A stretch of DNA of 64,000 nucleotides from NCBI GenBank assembly GCA_947628505.1, contig CANRAD010000006.1, forward strand, positions 28,446 to 92,445. Direction: 5' to 3'. Below the pieces are notes generated by a model. It made no database searches. It saw only the letters and a program-made list of their open reading frames with translations, and was not told the origin of the DNA. The position numbers were made by a program, and so were the translations under genes. Position 1 is the stretch's first letter; every line of letters begins with the position of its first letter. Positions 24,668-33,389 of the stretch are shown in pieces. Origin of the DNA: an uncultured Clostridia bacterium. Its GTDB lineage: Bacteria > Bacillota > Clostridia > Christensenellales > Borkfalkiaceae.

Positions 24668-25502
24668 TGCGGACGATTTGATAAAACAGGCGCTCAAAGA
24701 GGACATCTCCAACGAGGACGTGAGCACCAACGCCGTTATGCCCGATTTCAAAAAAGGCAGCGTTCAACTTATCTGCAAACAAAAAGGAATAATCTGCGGG
24801 CTCGAAGTTTTCGAGCGCACTTTTAAAATTCTCGACGCGCGCACGTGGGTGAAACAATATGTCAAGGACGGGGAAGAGGTTGAAAAAGGTCAGCTTCTCG
24901 CCGAGGTCGTGGGCGACATAAGAGTGCTCCTTTCGGGCGAGCGCGTAGCTTTGAATTTTTTGCAGAGAATGAGCGGTATAGCTACATATACGCACGAAAT
25001 GGTCGCGCTTTTGAAGGGCAGCAGAACGCGTCTTCTCGATACGAGGAAAACCACGCCCAATATGCGGCTTTTCGAAAAATACGCCGTGAAATGCGGCGGC
25101 GGCGGCAATCATCGCTATAATCTTTCCGACGGAATACTGCTCAAAGACAACCACATAGGCGCGGCGGGCGGCGTGAGCAACGCCGTGTACATGGCAAAAA
25201 AATACGCGTCTTTCGTGAGAAAAGTCGAAATAGAAGTGGAAAATCTCGATATGGTAAAAGAGGCCGTGGAGGCGGGCGCGGATATAATAATGCTTGACAA
25301 TATGTCCAAAGAGGATATGAAAGCCGCGGTTAAACTCATCGCGGGCAGGGCAATTACGGAGTGCAGCGGAAACATAACGCGCGAAAACATAAGGGAGATA
25401 ACAGATACGGGCGTGGACTATGTTTCGTCCGGCGCGCTCACCCACTCTGCGCCGGTGCTCGATTTGTCGCTCAAAAATCTGCATCCTTTGGAGGAAGAAT
25501 GA
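24639..25502 (+). CDS. nadC: Nicotinate-nucleotide pyrophosphorylase (quinolinate phosphoribosyltransferase)
   Basis: 287 residues. Family signatures ALKEDISNEDVSTNAV, SGERVALNFLQRMSGIATYT, RLLDTRKTTPNMRLFEKYAV, CGGGGNHRYNLSDGILLKDN and the phosphate-binding end ECSGNITRENI ... GVDYVSSGALTHS. Converts quinolinate and PRPP to nicotinate mononucleotide. GGAGG lies before its ATG inside nadB; the coupled overlap indicates one transcript. Confidence 0.97.
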   Translation: MLNPISGVLNADDLIKQALKEDISNEDVSTNAVMPDFKKGSVQLICKQKGIICGLEVFERTFKILDARTWVKQYVKDGEEVEKGQLLAEVVGDIRVLLSGERVALNFLQRMSGIATYTHEMVALLKGSRTRLLDTRKTTPNMRLFEKYAVKCGGGGNHRYNLSDGILLKDNHIGAAGGVSNAVYMAKKYASFVRKVEIEVENLDMVKEAVEAGADIIMLDNMSKEDMKAAVKLIAGRAITECSGNITRENIREITDTGVDYVSSGALTHSAPVLDLSLKNLHPLEEE

Positions 25503-26008
25503 AAGCCGAGGAAAGAAGGGGAGAGATACTCAGCCTCATAGGCAACGTGGATAACCCCGTGTCCGCGGGCGTGCTCGCCGGCAGGTTTGCGGTGAGCAGA
25601 CAGGTCATAGTTCAGGATATTGCCATTCTCCGCGCCAACGGATACGATATAACCGCCACGAACCGCGGCTATGTTTTAAACGTAAAGGCGGCGGCCGTGC
25701 GCGTTTTCAAGTGCCGCCATACTTTCGAAGAAATAGTCGAGGAGGGCGAGATAATCATAGGCGCGGGCGGAAAAATAGAAGATATATTCGTAAATCACCG
25801 CCTCTACGGCAGAATTTCCGCGCGCCTCGATCTCAGCACGCGGACGCACGTCGAGGAGCTTTATCGCTCGCTCAAATCGGGGGCTTCGAAGCCGCTCATG
25901 AGCGTAACCGACGGCTACCACTATCACACCGTTTCCGCCGACAGCGAGGAGACGCTCGCCGAAATAGAGCGAAAACTCCGCGACAGGGGTTTTTTAATAG
26001 AAATCTGA
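25499..26008 (+). CDS. niaR: NiaR niacin-responsive repressor
   Basis: 169 residues; ATG overlaps the nadC stop (ATGA). N-terminal winged HTH of the HTH_11 type (RRGEILSLIGNVDNPVSAGV, RFAVSRQVIVQDIAILRANG) and C-terminal 3H domain with its metal-binding histidines: CRHTFEE, NHRLYGR, and GYHYHTVS. NiaR represses NAD synthesis and niacin uptake genes when nicotinic acid is plentiful. As the last gene of nadB-nadC-niaR it should autoregulate through the repeat at 23233-23280. Confidence 0.94.
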   Translation: MKAEERRGEILSLIGNVDNPVSAGVLAGRFAVSRQVIVQDIAILRANGYDITATNRGYVLNVKAAAVRVFKCRHTFEEIVEEGEIIIGAGGKIEDIFVNHRLYGRISARLDLSTRTHVEELYRSLKSGASKPLMSVTDGYHYHTVSADSEETLAEIERKLRDRGFLIEI

Positions 26009-26019
26009 AAATAAAAATA

Positions 26020-26061
26020 AAAAACGCGTCCCCCGCCGAACGCCGCGGGGGACGCGTTTTT
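26020..26061. terminator. Bidirectional terminator
   Basis: AAAACGCGTCCCCCGC / GCGGGGGACGCGTTTT stem with A/T flanks between niaR and the convergent AEC gene. Confidence 0.92.
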
Positions 26062-26086
26062 GTTATACGTTTGAGGTTTTTCGCGC

Positions 26087-27172
26087 CTATACCGATACAA
26101 GTCCGGCGGACATCAGTATGAGCACGGTCAGGAATATGGTTATCACCGAACACAGGCTTGACCACACCACGTATTGCGTGGCGAGCTGTTCGTCGTTGTG
26201 CATAGACCCGGCCATTATCGCGCTCGACACCGCCACGGGCGTGCCGAAGAGAGCTATAAGCGTGGGATACACGTCCGGGCCGAAGTCGAGCACGGGCGTG
26301 AATGAGCTCAACAGCACGGCAAAGCCTATTCCGATAAGCGGCGCGATTATAATGCGCCATACGGTGCCCGTTATTATCTCTTTCGTCATTCCCTTGACGG
26401 CGGAAAATTCGAATTGTCCGCCGAGCACTATCAGCGCGAGCGGCTGGGCGATATTTTTCAGATAACTAACGCCGTCATAGAGGAATTTGAGTTGATTGTC
26501 GAAGCGGAACGGCAGATTTTCTTCGGAAATGAACCCGCACGCGGCGCTCTCGATGGCGCGCGCGGCGACGAAAAGCAGCCCGACGAAAACGCCGATTATG
26601 AGGGGATTTGTTACTATACCCTTTAAAATCTTTTTGACGTTTCCGAGAAAAGCGCGCCTCTTTGAAGCGGGCGGAAGGGGATTGCCGTCCGCGTCTTTCG
26701 CCGCCTCCTCTTTGTTGACGAATACTGTGAGGGCTATGACCGCCAGAATGTTGAAAAGCGGAATACAGAAGGCGGACACGATGCTCGCCATGGCGCCGTC
26801 GCCGCCCAATCTTTCAACGAGCGACAGGCCTATTATCGCATAGTTGCTCCGGAACGTGCATTGAAGTATCACTCCTCTTTTGTTGTTGTCCTTAGTGGCG
26901 AGAAGCGAGGTAACGAGGCCCAGGACGAATATGACGGCTATGATTGCCACTGTATACAGAACGACGTCCCAGCGAATGGAATAAAAGTTTTTCATTCCGT
27001 CGTATATGTTGATGAAGAGCATACACGGCAGACAGACGTTGAAAACGAGTTTGTTGCCGGCTTTGAGAAAGGGCTGATTGAAAAAGCCCGCCCGTTTCAA
27101 AACGTAACCGAGCAGAATCAAGAGAACTATGGGAAGTATGGCATTTATCGCCGTAACGAATATATCCAGCAT
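26087..27172 (-). CDS. AEC-family (auxin efflux carrier) permease
   Basis: 361 residues, about ten hydrophobic segments in the 5+5 arrangement of AEC transporters. It opens with INAILPIVLLILLGYVLKRA, then NKLVFNVCLPCMLFINIYDG, RSNYAIIGLSLVERLGG, and near the end TPVAVSSAIMAGSMHNDEQL, a conserved family segment. AEC members export or exchange malate, lactate or other carboxylates; substrate unknown. A ribosome site (AAAGGAGAAG) precedes the ATG. The CDF gene ends 24 bases upstream, so both may form one minus-strand transcript. Confidence 0.92.
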   Translation of the reverse strand: MLDIFVTAINAILPIVLLILLGYVLKRAGFFNQPFLKAGNKLVFNVCLPCMLFINIYDGMKNFYSIRWDVVLYTVAIIAVIFVLGLVTSLLATKDNNKRGVILQCTFRSNYAIIGLSLVERLGGDGAMASIVSAFCIPLFNILAVIALTVFVNKEEAAKDADGNPLPPASKRRAFLGNVKKILKGIVTNPLIIGVFVGLLFVAARAIESAACGFISEENLPFRFDNQLKFLYDGVSYLKNIAQPLALIVLGGQFEFSAVKGMTKEIITGTVWRIIIAPLIGIGFAVLLSSFTPVLDFGPDVYPTLIALFGTPVAVSSAIMAGSMHNDEQLATQYVVWSSLCSVITIFLTVLILMSAGLVSV

Positions 27173-27196
27173 ATACTTCTCCTTTCGGCGTTTGAA

Positions 27197-28309
27197 CTAC
27201 TCTCTTTCCAGAGTTGCGGCGCATGCGAAATCTCCGAGCGCGGCGCAGGCTTCCTCTATAAGTTTACGGGCCTCCGCGTCGGTGAGTTCGGAGGAAAACG
27301 GTATGCCCACGTCGAATACGAGTTTGTTTTTGGCGCCACGTATAAGTCGTATGTCGTGCGCTTCGGCTTCCGGCAGAACCGCGGCGAGCGATTCTCTCAG
27401 TTTTTCCGCAAGCGCGAGAGCTTCGGAATCTTGGAGGTCCACGGGATCGAGGTGGGCCGTCAGCGACACGTTGAGTTCGTCGCATATCCGCCTTTCGAGA
27501 CCGTCTATTACGGCATGGCTCGAAAGCGCGTCGGTTTTTGCGTCCATTTCTATGTGCGCGGTTGCGTAATATACGCCTTTGCCGTATCCGTAGACGTGCA
27601 AATCGTGTATTCCGAGCACTCCGTCTCCGGAGAGAATTATCGATTTTATGCTTTTGAGCAATTCGGGATCGGGCGCATGCCCGAGGAGTTCCGAGCCGGC
27701 CTCGCGCACGATTTTAAAGCCTTGCCAAAGAATGAACAGCGCCACCGCAACTCCCGCCCAGCCGTCGGCGGGAAGGCTCATATACTGCGAAAAGAGCGCG
27801 CCGGTTATAACGGCCGCCGTGGCCGCGCAGTCGCACGCGCTGTCCAGAGACGCGGCGCGCAGTTCCTCGGAATCGAGCTTTTTCGAGAAAACCGCAAAGA
27901 GCGCCGCCATAGAGCTCTTGACGGCTATCGAGGCGCCGAGAACGGCATATATTACGGCGTTTACGTTTGAAAGCGCGCCCGAGATTATCTTTTCCACCGA
28001 TTCGCGGCCGAGTTCCACCGCAAACGCGAGCACGAGAAAGCCTATCACCATCGAAAAGACGTATTCCGCCCGATGATGGCCGTAAGGGTGCTCTTTATCG
28101 GCGGGTTTTTCGGACACGCGGAACGAGACGGCCGAAACGGCGCCGCAACAGCAGTCGCCCACGTTGTTGAAGCCGTCGGCTATCACGGAAACGAGCCCGA
28201 AAAGGACGCCCGCGGTTATTTTGGCGGCGGCAAGCAACAAGTTCAGAACCATGCCCGCCGCGCTTACCGCCGCGCCCGTCCGGGCGCGGTTTGAATTCTG
28301 TGCAACCAT
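27197..28309 (-). CDS. Cation diffusion facilitator (CDF) transporter
   Basis: 370 residues from the ATG at 28309, not the earlier 28345, because a TTGACA/TATAAT promoter overlaps the longer reading. Membrane helices in the first ~210 residues include VSVIADGFNNVGDCCCGAVS, the modified HxxxD/DxxxD metal site region, HPYGHHRAEYVFSM, and SLDSACDCAATAAV with the second Asp pair. The cytoplasmic C-terminal domain (about 210-290) is the metal-sensing CDF dimer domain, with a further ~75-residue extension. Likely Zn, Mn or Fe efflux. Confidence 0.92.
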   Translation of the reverse strand: MVAQNSNRARTGAAVSAAGMVLNLLLAAAKITAGVLFGLVSVIADGFNNVGDCCCGAVSAVSFRVSEKPADKEHPYGHHRAEYVFSMVIGFLVLAFAVELGRESVEKIISGALSNVNAVIYAVLGASIAVKSSMAALFAVFSKKLDSEELRAASLDSACDCAATAAVITGALFSQYMSLPADGWAGVAVALFILWQGFKIVREAGSELLGHAPDPELLKSIKSIILSGDGVLGIHDLHVYGYGKGVYYATAHIEMDAKTDALSSHAVIDGLERRICDELNVSLTAHLDPVDLQDSEALALAEKLRESLAAVLPEAEAHDIRLIRGAKNKLVFDVGIPFSSELTDAEARKLIEEACAALGDFACAATLERE

Positions 28310-28315
28310 AGATAC

Positions 28316-28345
28316 ATTATACTCCGCTTTGCACGCCGTTGTCAA
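28316..28345 (-). promoter_or_regulatory. CDF gene promoter, leaderless layout
   Basis: On the minus strand TTGACA (28345-28340), 18 bases, TATAAT (28321-28316), then 6 bases to the ATG at 28309. No Shine-Dalgarno. Confidence 0.82.
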
Positions 28346-28362
28346 TATGCCTGAAAGCGAGG

Positions 28363-28391
28363 TTGACTTGTCGGCTTGGCAATGCTATAAT
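28363..28391 (+). promoter_or_regulatory. mutT promoter
   Basis: TTGACT (28363-28368), 17 bases, TATAAT (28386-28391); a normal 39-base leader with GGGAG precedes the ATG at 28431. Divergent from the CDF promoter, the two -35 boxes being 17 bases apart. Confidence 0.82.
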
Positions 28392-28430
28392 TCAAATCGC
28401 AAGGCGGTTTATGCCGCCGCGGGAGTTGAG

Positions 28431-28820
28431 ATGACGGAAGTATCTGCGGCAATAATAGAAAGAGACGGAAAATTTCTCGTATGCAGACGCCCCGCGCATA
28501 AATCCCGGCCCATGATGTGGGAATTCGCGGGAGGAAAGCGTGAGCAGGGCGAGACGGGAGAGCAAGCGCTTGAAAGGGAATGTGCGGAGGAACTCGGCGT
28601 GAAGATAAAGGCGGGCGAAGCGTTCGCGCGCAGCGTTTATTCGTATGAGGATATCGACGTATCGATAACCTTTTACAGAGCGGAAATCGTAAGCGGCGAG
28701 CCCCGACGTCTGGAACACGCGGAACTCAGATGGGTTTCTCCGTCGGAGATGAAAAATCTGGACTTTTGCCCGGCGGACGAGTCTGTTACGCAACTGCTCG
28801 CCGAAGAGGAAGGGGAATAA
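28431..28820 (+). CDS. mutT: Nudix hydrolase, MutT-like 8-oxo-dGTP diphosphatase
   Basis: 129 residues. Complete Nudix box G-x5-E-x7-R-E-x2-E-E-x-G, read as GGKREQGETGEQALEREC then AEELGV (near residues 38-60). The start EVSAAIIERDGKFLVCRRPA and a W-x-x-P-x-E-M-x-x-L end (RWVSPSEMKNLDF) are typical of MutT sanitising 8-oxo-dGTP. The reading from 28164 runs through a promoter and is rejected. Related Nudix substrates are possible. Confidence 0.92.
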   Translation: MTEVSAAIIERDGKFLVCRRPAHKSRPMMWEFAGGKREQGETGEQALERECAEELGVKIKAGEAFARSVYSYEDIDVSITFYRAEIVSGEPRRLEHAELRWVSPSEMKNLDFCPADESVTQLLAEEEGE

Positions 28821-28884
28821 AAGGCCGTAAAAGGGCTTGAAATTATGAAATTATGCCCGCCGCGCAAGTGTAACCTCAAAAAAC

Positions 28885-28914
28885 TTTACTTTTCCGGCCG
28901 GGATATGTTATTAT
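28885..28914 (+). promoter_or_regulatory. Possible trpS promoter
   Basis: TTTACT (28885-28890), 18 bases, TATTAT (28909-28914), giving a leader of about 25 bases with no obvious ribosome site before the trpS ATG. No T-box features were seen in the short leader. Confidence 0.45.
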
Positions 28915-28944
28915 TGATTTGCGGTAATTTGCGCGCATAGTGTT

Positions 28945-29943
28945 ATGGAAAACAGAAAAATTCTCTATTCGGCCATTCAGCCGACAAACAACCTTACGAT
29001 AGGCAACTATATCGGCGCCATTAAAAATTGGCTCGATTTGCAGGAACAATACGATTGTTATTTCGCTATCGCAAACATGCACGCCATAACGGTGAGGCAG
29101 AACCCCGCCGAGCTCAGACAAAGAACTCTGGCTTTGCTCGCGCTGTATATCGCATGCGGAATAGATCCCGAAAAGTGCGTTTTGTATCTCCAATCGCACG
29201 TGAGCGCGCACGCCGAGCTCTGCTGGGTGCTCAACACATTCACCTATGTCGGCGAGATGGAGAGAATGACGCAGTTCAAGGACAAGAGCCTCAGGCACGC
29301 CGACAACATAAATATGGGGCTCATGGATTACCCCGTTCTGATGGCGGCGGATATTCTTTTATACGGGGCGGAATACGTGCCCGTCGGCGAGGATCAGCGC
29401 CAGCATCTCGAAATAGCGAGAGATATAGCCCAGCGCTTCAACAACGCGCTTTCGCCCACTTTCACCGTTCCCGAAGGGCTATATATGAAAGTGGGGGCGA
29501 AGATAAACGATTTGCAGGATCCCTCCAAAAAGATGTCGAAATCGGCGGAAAATCCCAACGGTTCCGTCTTTCTCACCGACGACAAGGATACTATCATAAG
29601 AAAATTCAAGAGGGCGGTAACCGACAGCGGCTCGGAGATAAGATACGATCCGCAGAACAAGCCCGGCATTTCCAATCTGCTCGCCATATATTCCGCTTTC
29701 GGCGGAAAAACGGTGGAAGAGGCGGAGAGGTATTTCGCCGGAACGGGCTACGGCGATTTCAAACTTGCCGTGGGCGAGGCGGTGGCCGACCGCATATGCC
29801 CGGTGCAGGCCGAACAGGCGCGTATTCTCGCAGACAGAGAATATCTCGACGGCGTTTTGAAATCGGGCGCGGAACGGGCGGCGCGCAAGGCCGGCAAAAC
29901 GCTCTCGAAAGTGTATAAAAAAATAGGCTTTTACCAAATATAA
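28945..29943 (+). CDS. trpS: Tryptophanyl-tRNA synthetase
   Basis: 332 residues, class I synthetase. ATP-binding HIGH variant TIGN in SAIQPTNNLTIGNYIGAIKN, the KMSKS loop (DPSKKMSKSAENPNG, near residue 195), and the characteristic GEDQRQHLEIARDIAQRFN and MGLMDYPVLMAADILLY segments. Normal bacterial length. Charges tRNA-Trp in the cytoplasm. Followed after 15 bases by the DUF5685 gene, so they may be co-transcribed. Confidence 0.97.
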   Translation: MENRKILYSAIQPTNNLTIGNYIGAIKNWLDLQEQYDCYFAIANMHAITVRQNPAELRQRTLALLALYIACGIDPEKCVLYLQSHVSAHAELCWVLNTFTYVGEMERMTQFKDKSLRHADNINMGLMDYPVLMAADILLYGAEYVPVGEDQRQHLEIARDIAQRFNNALSPTFTVPEGLYMKVGAKINDLQDPSKKMSKSAENPNGSVFLTDDKDTIIRKFKRAVTDSGSEIRYDPQNKPGISNLLAIYSAFGGKTVEEAERYFAGTGYGDFKLAVGEAVADRICPVQAEQARILADREYLDGVLKSGAERAARKAGKTLSKVYKKIGFYQI

Positions 29944-29958
29944 AGACGGATACAGACG

Positions 29959-30843
29959 ATGTTCGGATATATAAATCCCGACGCTCCATATCTTTTCAAA
30001 AAGGACGAAGTGCTCTATAAGTCGCTCTATTGCGGACTTTGCAAGGCAATAGGCAAAGGCTGCGGTCAAATGGCGCGCACGGCGCTTACCTACGATATGG
30101 CGTTCATATCGGCGCTCGTTCATAATATCCTCGGCGAGGACGTAAAAATAGAAAAGAAAAGATGCGCCGTCCATTGGATAAAAAAGCGCCACGTTGCGCT
30201 CCCCGACGACACCTCCGTGGCGCTCGGATACGCAAATACGGCGCTCGCATATTATAAGCTGTGCGACGACAAGGCGGACGGCGAGGCGAGAGGCGCGTTG
30301 AGGCATATATACAAAAAGGGCTTCAAACGCGCGCGCAAAGCGCGGCCGGATATTGTCGGAACAATAGAAAAATATTCGGATATGCAGGCCGAAACGGAAA
30401 AATCGGGCTGCGCCGTGCCGGATATGGCTGCCGAACCTACGGCGCTCATGCTGAGCGGACTTTCGGATTTGTTTTTAAAGGACGCGGCCACCGGGGATAC
30501 GCGCGGGCTTTTTTATGCGATCGGCAAGTGGGTGTATCTCGTCGACGCGTTGGACGACTACGACGAAGACGTGAAAAAAGGCAGATACAACGTATTGTAC
30601 AATATGACCGGCCGAAAGACGAAAAAAGAAGCGCTCGAAGTCGCCGGCGAAGAACTCAAATTCATATTCGATATGCTGTTCGCAGACATGAGGCGAAATT
30701 TGAGCGGCATATCGTTTAAATTCAATCACGATTTGACGGACAACATAATCTTACGCGGAATACCGCTCAAAACGCAGACGATATTCTACGGCGATTGCGG
30801 CAAAAAAAGTAAAGGAGCCGACGATGAACAGAAAAAATCTTGA
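29959..30843 (+). CDS. DUF5685-family protein with isoprenoid-synthase-like Asp motifs
   Basis: 294 residues, mostly helical. The YCGLCKAIGKGCGQ start and DDYDEDVKKGRYN segment fit DUF5685, a family of unknown function in Firmicutes. Two Asp-rich motifs stand out: DDKAD (Asp103/104-107) followed by Gly, and DYDED (Asp200-204) followed by VKKGRYN. Their order and spacing resemble the DxxxD motifs of squalene/phytoene synthases, where they bind Mg-diphosphate. This is my inference from motif shape, not a known assignment. The tail carries further Cys. It overlaps the J-like gene by 20 bases. Confidence 0.78.
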   Translation: MFGYINPDAPYLFKKDEVLYKSLYCGLCKAIGKGCGQMARTALTYDMAFISALVHNILGEDVKIEKKRCAVHWIKKRHVALPDDTSVALGYANTALAYYKLCDDKADGEARGALRHIYKKGFKRARKARPDIVGTIEKYSDMQAETEKSGCAVPDMAAEPTALMLSGLSDLFLKDAATGDTRGLFYAIGKWVYLVDALDDYDEDVKKGRYNVLYNMTGRKTKKEALEVAGEELKFIFDMLFADMRRNLSGISFKFNHDLTDNIILRGIPLKTQTIFYGDCGKKSKGADDEQKKS

Positions 30844-31441
30844 AATATTGGGACTTTCCGAGGGGGCCACTCCGGAGGAAATCAAAAACGCCTATGAAAA
30901 GTTGCGCGAAAAATACCTCGAAGACAGGTTTCTCGACGGCGAAGAGGGCAACGAAGCGGCGAAAAATCTTTCCAGAATAGAAACGGCTTATCAGGAACTT
31001 CTGAACGAGATAAGCGAGAACGCAACGGCGGAGGACGGCGGAGAATCTTTTGCGAAAGTCGAAGAAAAACTCAGAGCGGGCGACATTCAGGAGGCCCAGA
31101 GGCTCCTCGACGCGTTCAACGAGCGCAACGGACAGTGGCACTATCTGCAAAGCGTTATTTTCTACCGCAAGAATTGGATAAACGAAAGCAAGAAGCAACT
31201 CGAAATAGCCATCCAGCTCGAACCGGACAACGAAAAATACAAAGAGAGTTACAGAAAACTCAACGAAAGGCTCAATTACGACGCGAACAACGCCCCCAAA
31301 AGGGACGAAAGCGCCTATCGCGGGCAGACTATGGAGCGTCAACCGAGCGACCAGATGGGCGATAACGTGTGCATGAACTGTATAGATTGTTGCAGCACGT
31401 ATCTTTGCATGTACTGTCTTTGCGACAGCTGTTGTCGCTGA
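30824..31441 (+). CDS. J-domain-like protein lacking HPD, with Cys-rich tail
   Basis: 205 residues. The N-terminal ~65 residues have J-domain shape: LEILGLSEGATPEEIKNAYE, KLREKYLEDRF, then NLSRIETAYQELLNEI. The HPD tripeptide that stimulates DnaK is absent, so canonical co-chaperone action is doubtful. The middle (KVEEKLRAGDIQEAQRLLDA ... WHYLQSVIFYRKNWINESKK) looks like a TPR-type helical repeat. The C-terminus packs ten Cys into the last ~24 residues, CMNCIDCC, LCMYCLCDSCC, a probable metal site. Translationally coupled to DUF5685, suggesting joint action. Confidence 0.8.
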   Translation: MNRKNLEILGLSEGATPEEIKNAYEKLREKYLEDRFLDGEEGNEAAKNLSRIETAYQELLNEISENATAEDGGESFAKVEEKLRAGDIQEAQRLLDAFNERNGQWHYLQSVIFYRKNWINESKKQLEIAIQLEPDNEKYKESYRKLNERLNYDANNAPKRDESAYRGQTMERQPSDQMGDNVCMNCIDCCSTYLCMYCLCDSCCR

Positions 31442-31446
31442 AATAT

Positions 31447-31998
31447 ATGAAAAAAAACAGAAAAGCATACGAAGCGGCGCTCTCTGCCGTGGCATGTTCC
31501 GTGGCCGTGGCGTTTCTGTGGTTGGGGATTTTGAGCGGAGTTCTCACCGCCCTCGGTTATTTCGTGGGAGTAATCGCGCTTATGATGCCGCTTTCCGAAA
31601 AATTTTATCTCGGCGGGTTTCTCGCCTATGTCGGCACGTGTATTCTGACGTTATTGCTGGGCGCCGTCGCGCAGTTTTGGGATCTCGTGCCTTTTATAAT
31701 GTTTTTCGGACTGCATCCGCTTGCGAACAGTCTGCAACGCAAATACAAAATCAACGGGATTTTGGCCTTCATAATAAAAGCGATATGGTTCGACTGCACG
31801 CTGATAGCCGGATATTTCCTTGTTTTCGGCGGTATTCTCGGCGGCAAAAATCTGCCGGCGGAATTTTACGAAATAGTCAATAAATACATATATCTGTTCA
31901 TTTTCACCCTTGGCACGGCGGCTTTCGCGCTGTACGACTTCCTCATTTTCAGATGTCAGGCGATAATGGACAGATTGGTTTACAGGATAACGCGATGA
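31447..31998 (+). CDS. Multi-pass membrane protein, function unknown
   Basis: 183 residues from the ATG at 31447, 5 bases after the J-like gene; the earlier ATG at 31369 lies within that gene. About five hydrophobic segments: residues 10-32, 36-50, 55-75, 105-125 and 142-163. The motif FFGLHPLANSLQRKYKINGI lies in the middle. No family recognised. Its stop overlaps the rlmD start (ATGA). Part of a trpS-DUF5685-J-membrane-rlmD gene string. Confidence 0.75.
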   Translation: MKKNRKAYEAALSAVACSVAVAFLWLGILSGVLTALGYFVGVIALMMPLSEKFYLGGFLAYVGTCILTLLLGAVAQFWDLVPFIMFFGLHPLANSLQRKYKINGILAFIIKAIWFDCTLIAGYFLVFGGILGGKNLPAEFYEIVNKYIYLFIFTLGTAAFALYDFLIFRCQAIMDRLVYRITR

Positions 31999-33389
31999 GC
32001 ATAGAAAAAAACGACGTTCTCGAAGGCGTCGCCGAGGCCTACGGAACGGATGGAGAAGGAATAATAAAATGCGGGGGCACAACGTTTTTTGTGCCTTTTT
32101 GCATACCGGGCGAAAGAGTGCGGTTTTCGGCGGTTTCCGTTAAGGGAAAGGCGGCCTACGGCAAAGCTGCGGAAATTCTCTCGCCCTCGCCGCACAGGGT
32201 GAGCGCCCCTTGCCCCGCGTTCGGCAAATGCGGAGGCTGCGTTCTCCAACACATGGATTACGGCGAGCAGTTGAGGTTCAAAAGGGAGCTCGTGCAAAAC
32301 ACGCTCAGCAAATTGGGCGGGATATATGCGCCCGTCGACGAAGTCGTGTCGTGCGCGTTGCCGTATCGCTACCGCAACAAGCTCGCGTTGCCGATAGGCG
32401 TCGACCGCTTCGGCAACACCGTCGTCGGATTCTTTGCGCCGAGAAGTCATAGGATTGTTCCCATAGCCGACTGCCTCATTCAGGCGCCGTGGGTAAAGAA
32501 GATTATTTCCGCGATAACGGCGTATATCGGCGCGAGCGGGCTCAAAGGTTACGATTCTTTGAAGTGCACGGGCGAACTGAGACAAATAGTCGTGCGCGAG
32601 GTGGGCGGCAAATATATAATCGCGCTCGTCGCCGCGCGCAACGTCGACGTAAGTTTTCTCGAAGACAGGCTCGCGGAAGATTTCGGGGATTTTACGCTGC
32701 TTCTCAACATAAACAACTCGGATGGCAACGCCGTTTTTTCGGATAAGTGGCGGATATGCTGCGGCGAGGGCTTTTTCGAATCGGAAGAGAACGGCATAAA
32801 ATACGCCGCGGGCGCGAATACCTTTCTGCAAGTCAATAACGACGTGCGCTCCAAACTGTATGCGCGCGTACTCGAAGAGGCGGAGGGCGAGGCGGCCATA
32901 GACCTTTACAGCGGAGGGGGAATGCTCACCGCCATGCTCGCTTTGAAGTGCGGGAAGGCATACGGCGTCGAAGTCGTTCCAGAAGCCTCGCGTTGCGCCG
33001 AGGAGCTGAAAGAAAAGAACGGGCTGAACGGGCGAATGATAAACATATGCGGAAAAGTCGAGGATAAACTTGCGGAAGCCCTCTATGAAACGCGCGATAA
33101 GAGCAGGGTGATAGTTTGCGATCCGCCGAGAAAGGGAATGGAGCGCAGAGTTGTGGAGGCGGTGCGGGATTCCGGGGTGAAGAAGATAATTCTCGTCTCG
33201 TGCAACCCGGCCACGCTCGCAAGAGATCTCGGCGTTCTTACGGGCGCTTTGCGCGCGGACGAAAAGGGCGCGCTCGTTCGCGTCGGAGATATGTCGGCAT
33301 CGCCCTACGTCATAACTTCGATAACGCCGTTCGATATGTTCCCGCAAACCCGCCACGTCGAAACGCTGGTAGTGCTACAACGCAAATAG
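31995..33389 (+). CDS. rlmD: 23S rRNA (uracil-5-)-methyltransferase RlmD/RlmCD (RumA family), 3' end supplied by an inserted element
   Basis: 464 residues. N-terminal TRAM domain, [4Fe-4S] ligands in APCPAFGKCGGC plus a later Cys, SAM-binding AIDLYSGGGMLTAMLAL, CDPPRKGME and the catalytic nucleophile loop LVSCNPATLARD. The last codons encode RHVETLVVLQRK. A second copy of the gene's last codons (HVETLVCLERAET, stop) lies at 38961-39002, so the present terminus belongs to the island inserted at 33354. The enzyme should remain intact because only the last ~10 residues changed. SAM-dependent m5U formation in 23S rRNA. Confidence 0.94.
   Translation: MSIEKNDVLEGVAEAYGTDGEGIIKCGGTTFFVPFCIPGERVRFSAVSVKGKAAYGKAAEILSPSPHRVSAPCPAFGKCGGCVLQHMDYGEQLRFKRELVQNTLSKLGGIYAPVDEVVSCALPYRYRNKLALPIGVDRFGNTVVGFFAPRSHRIVPIADCLIQAPWVKKIISAITAYIGASGLKGYDSLKCTGELRQIVVREVGGKYIIALVAARNVDVSFLEDRLAEDFGDFTLLLNINNSDGNAVFSDKWRICCGEGFFESEENGIKYAAGANTFLQVNNDVRSKLYARVLEEAEGEAAIDLYSGGGMLTAMLALKCGKAYGVEVVPEASRCAEELKEKNGLNGRMINICGKVEDKLAEALYETRDKSRVIVCDPPRKGMERRVVEAVRDSGVKKIILVSCNPATLARDLGVLTGALRADEKGALVRVGDMSASPYVITSITPFDMFPQTRHVETLVVLQRK
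33354..33364 (+). repeat. Left attachment repeat (attL core)
   Basis: CACGTCGAAAC, encoding His-Val-Glu-Thr of RlmD; identical to 38961-38971, with weaker similarity continuing on the right. Confidence 0.78.

Noticed and set aside
28820..28944. T-box riboswitch before trpS
   Set aside because: The gap is too short and lacks a specifier stem, the T-box core and an antiterminator.
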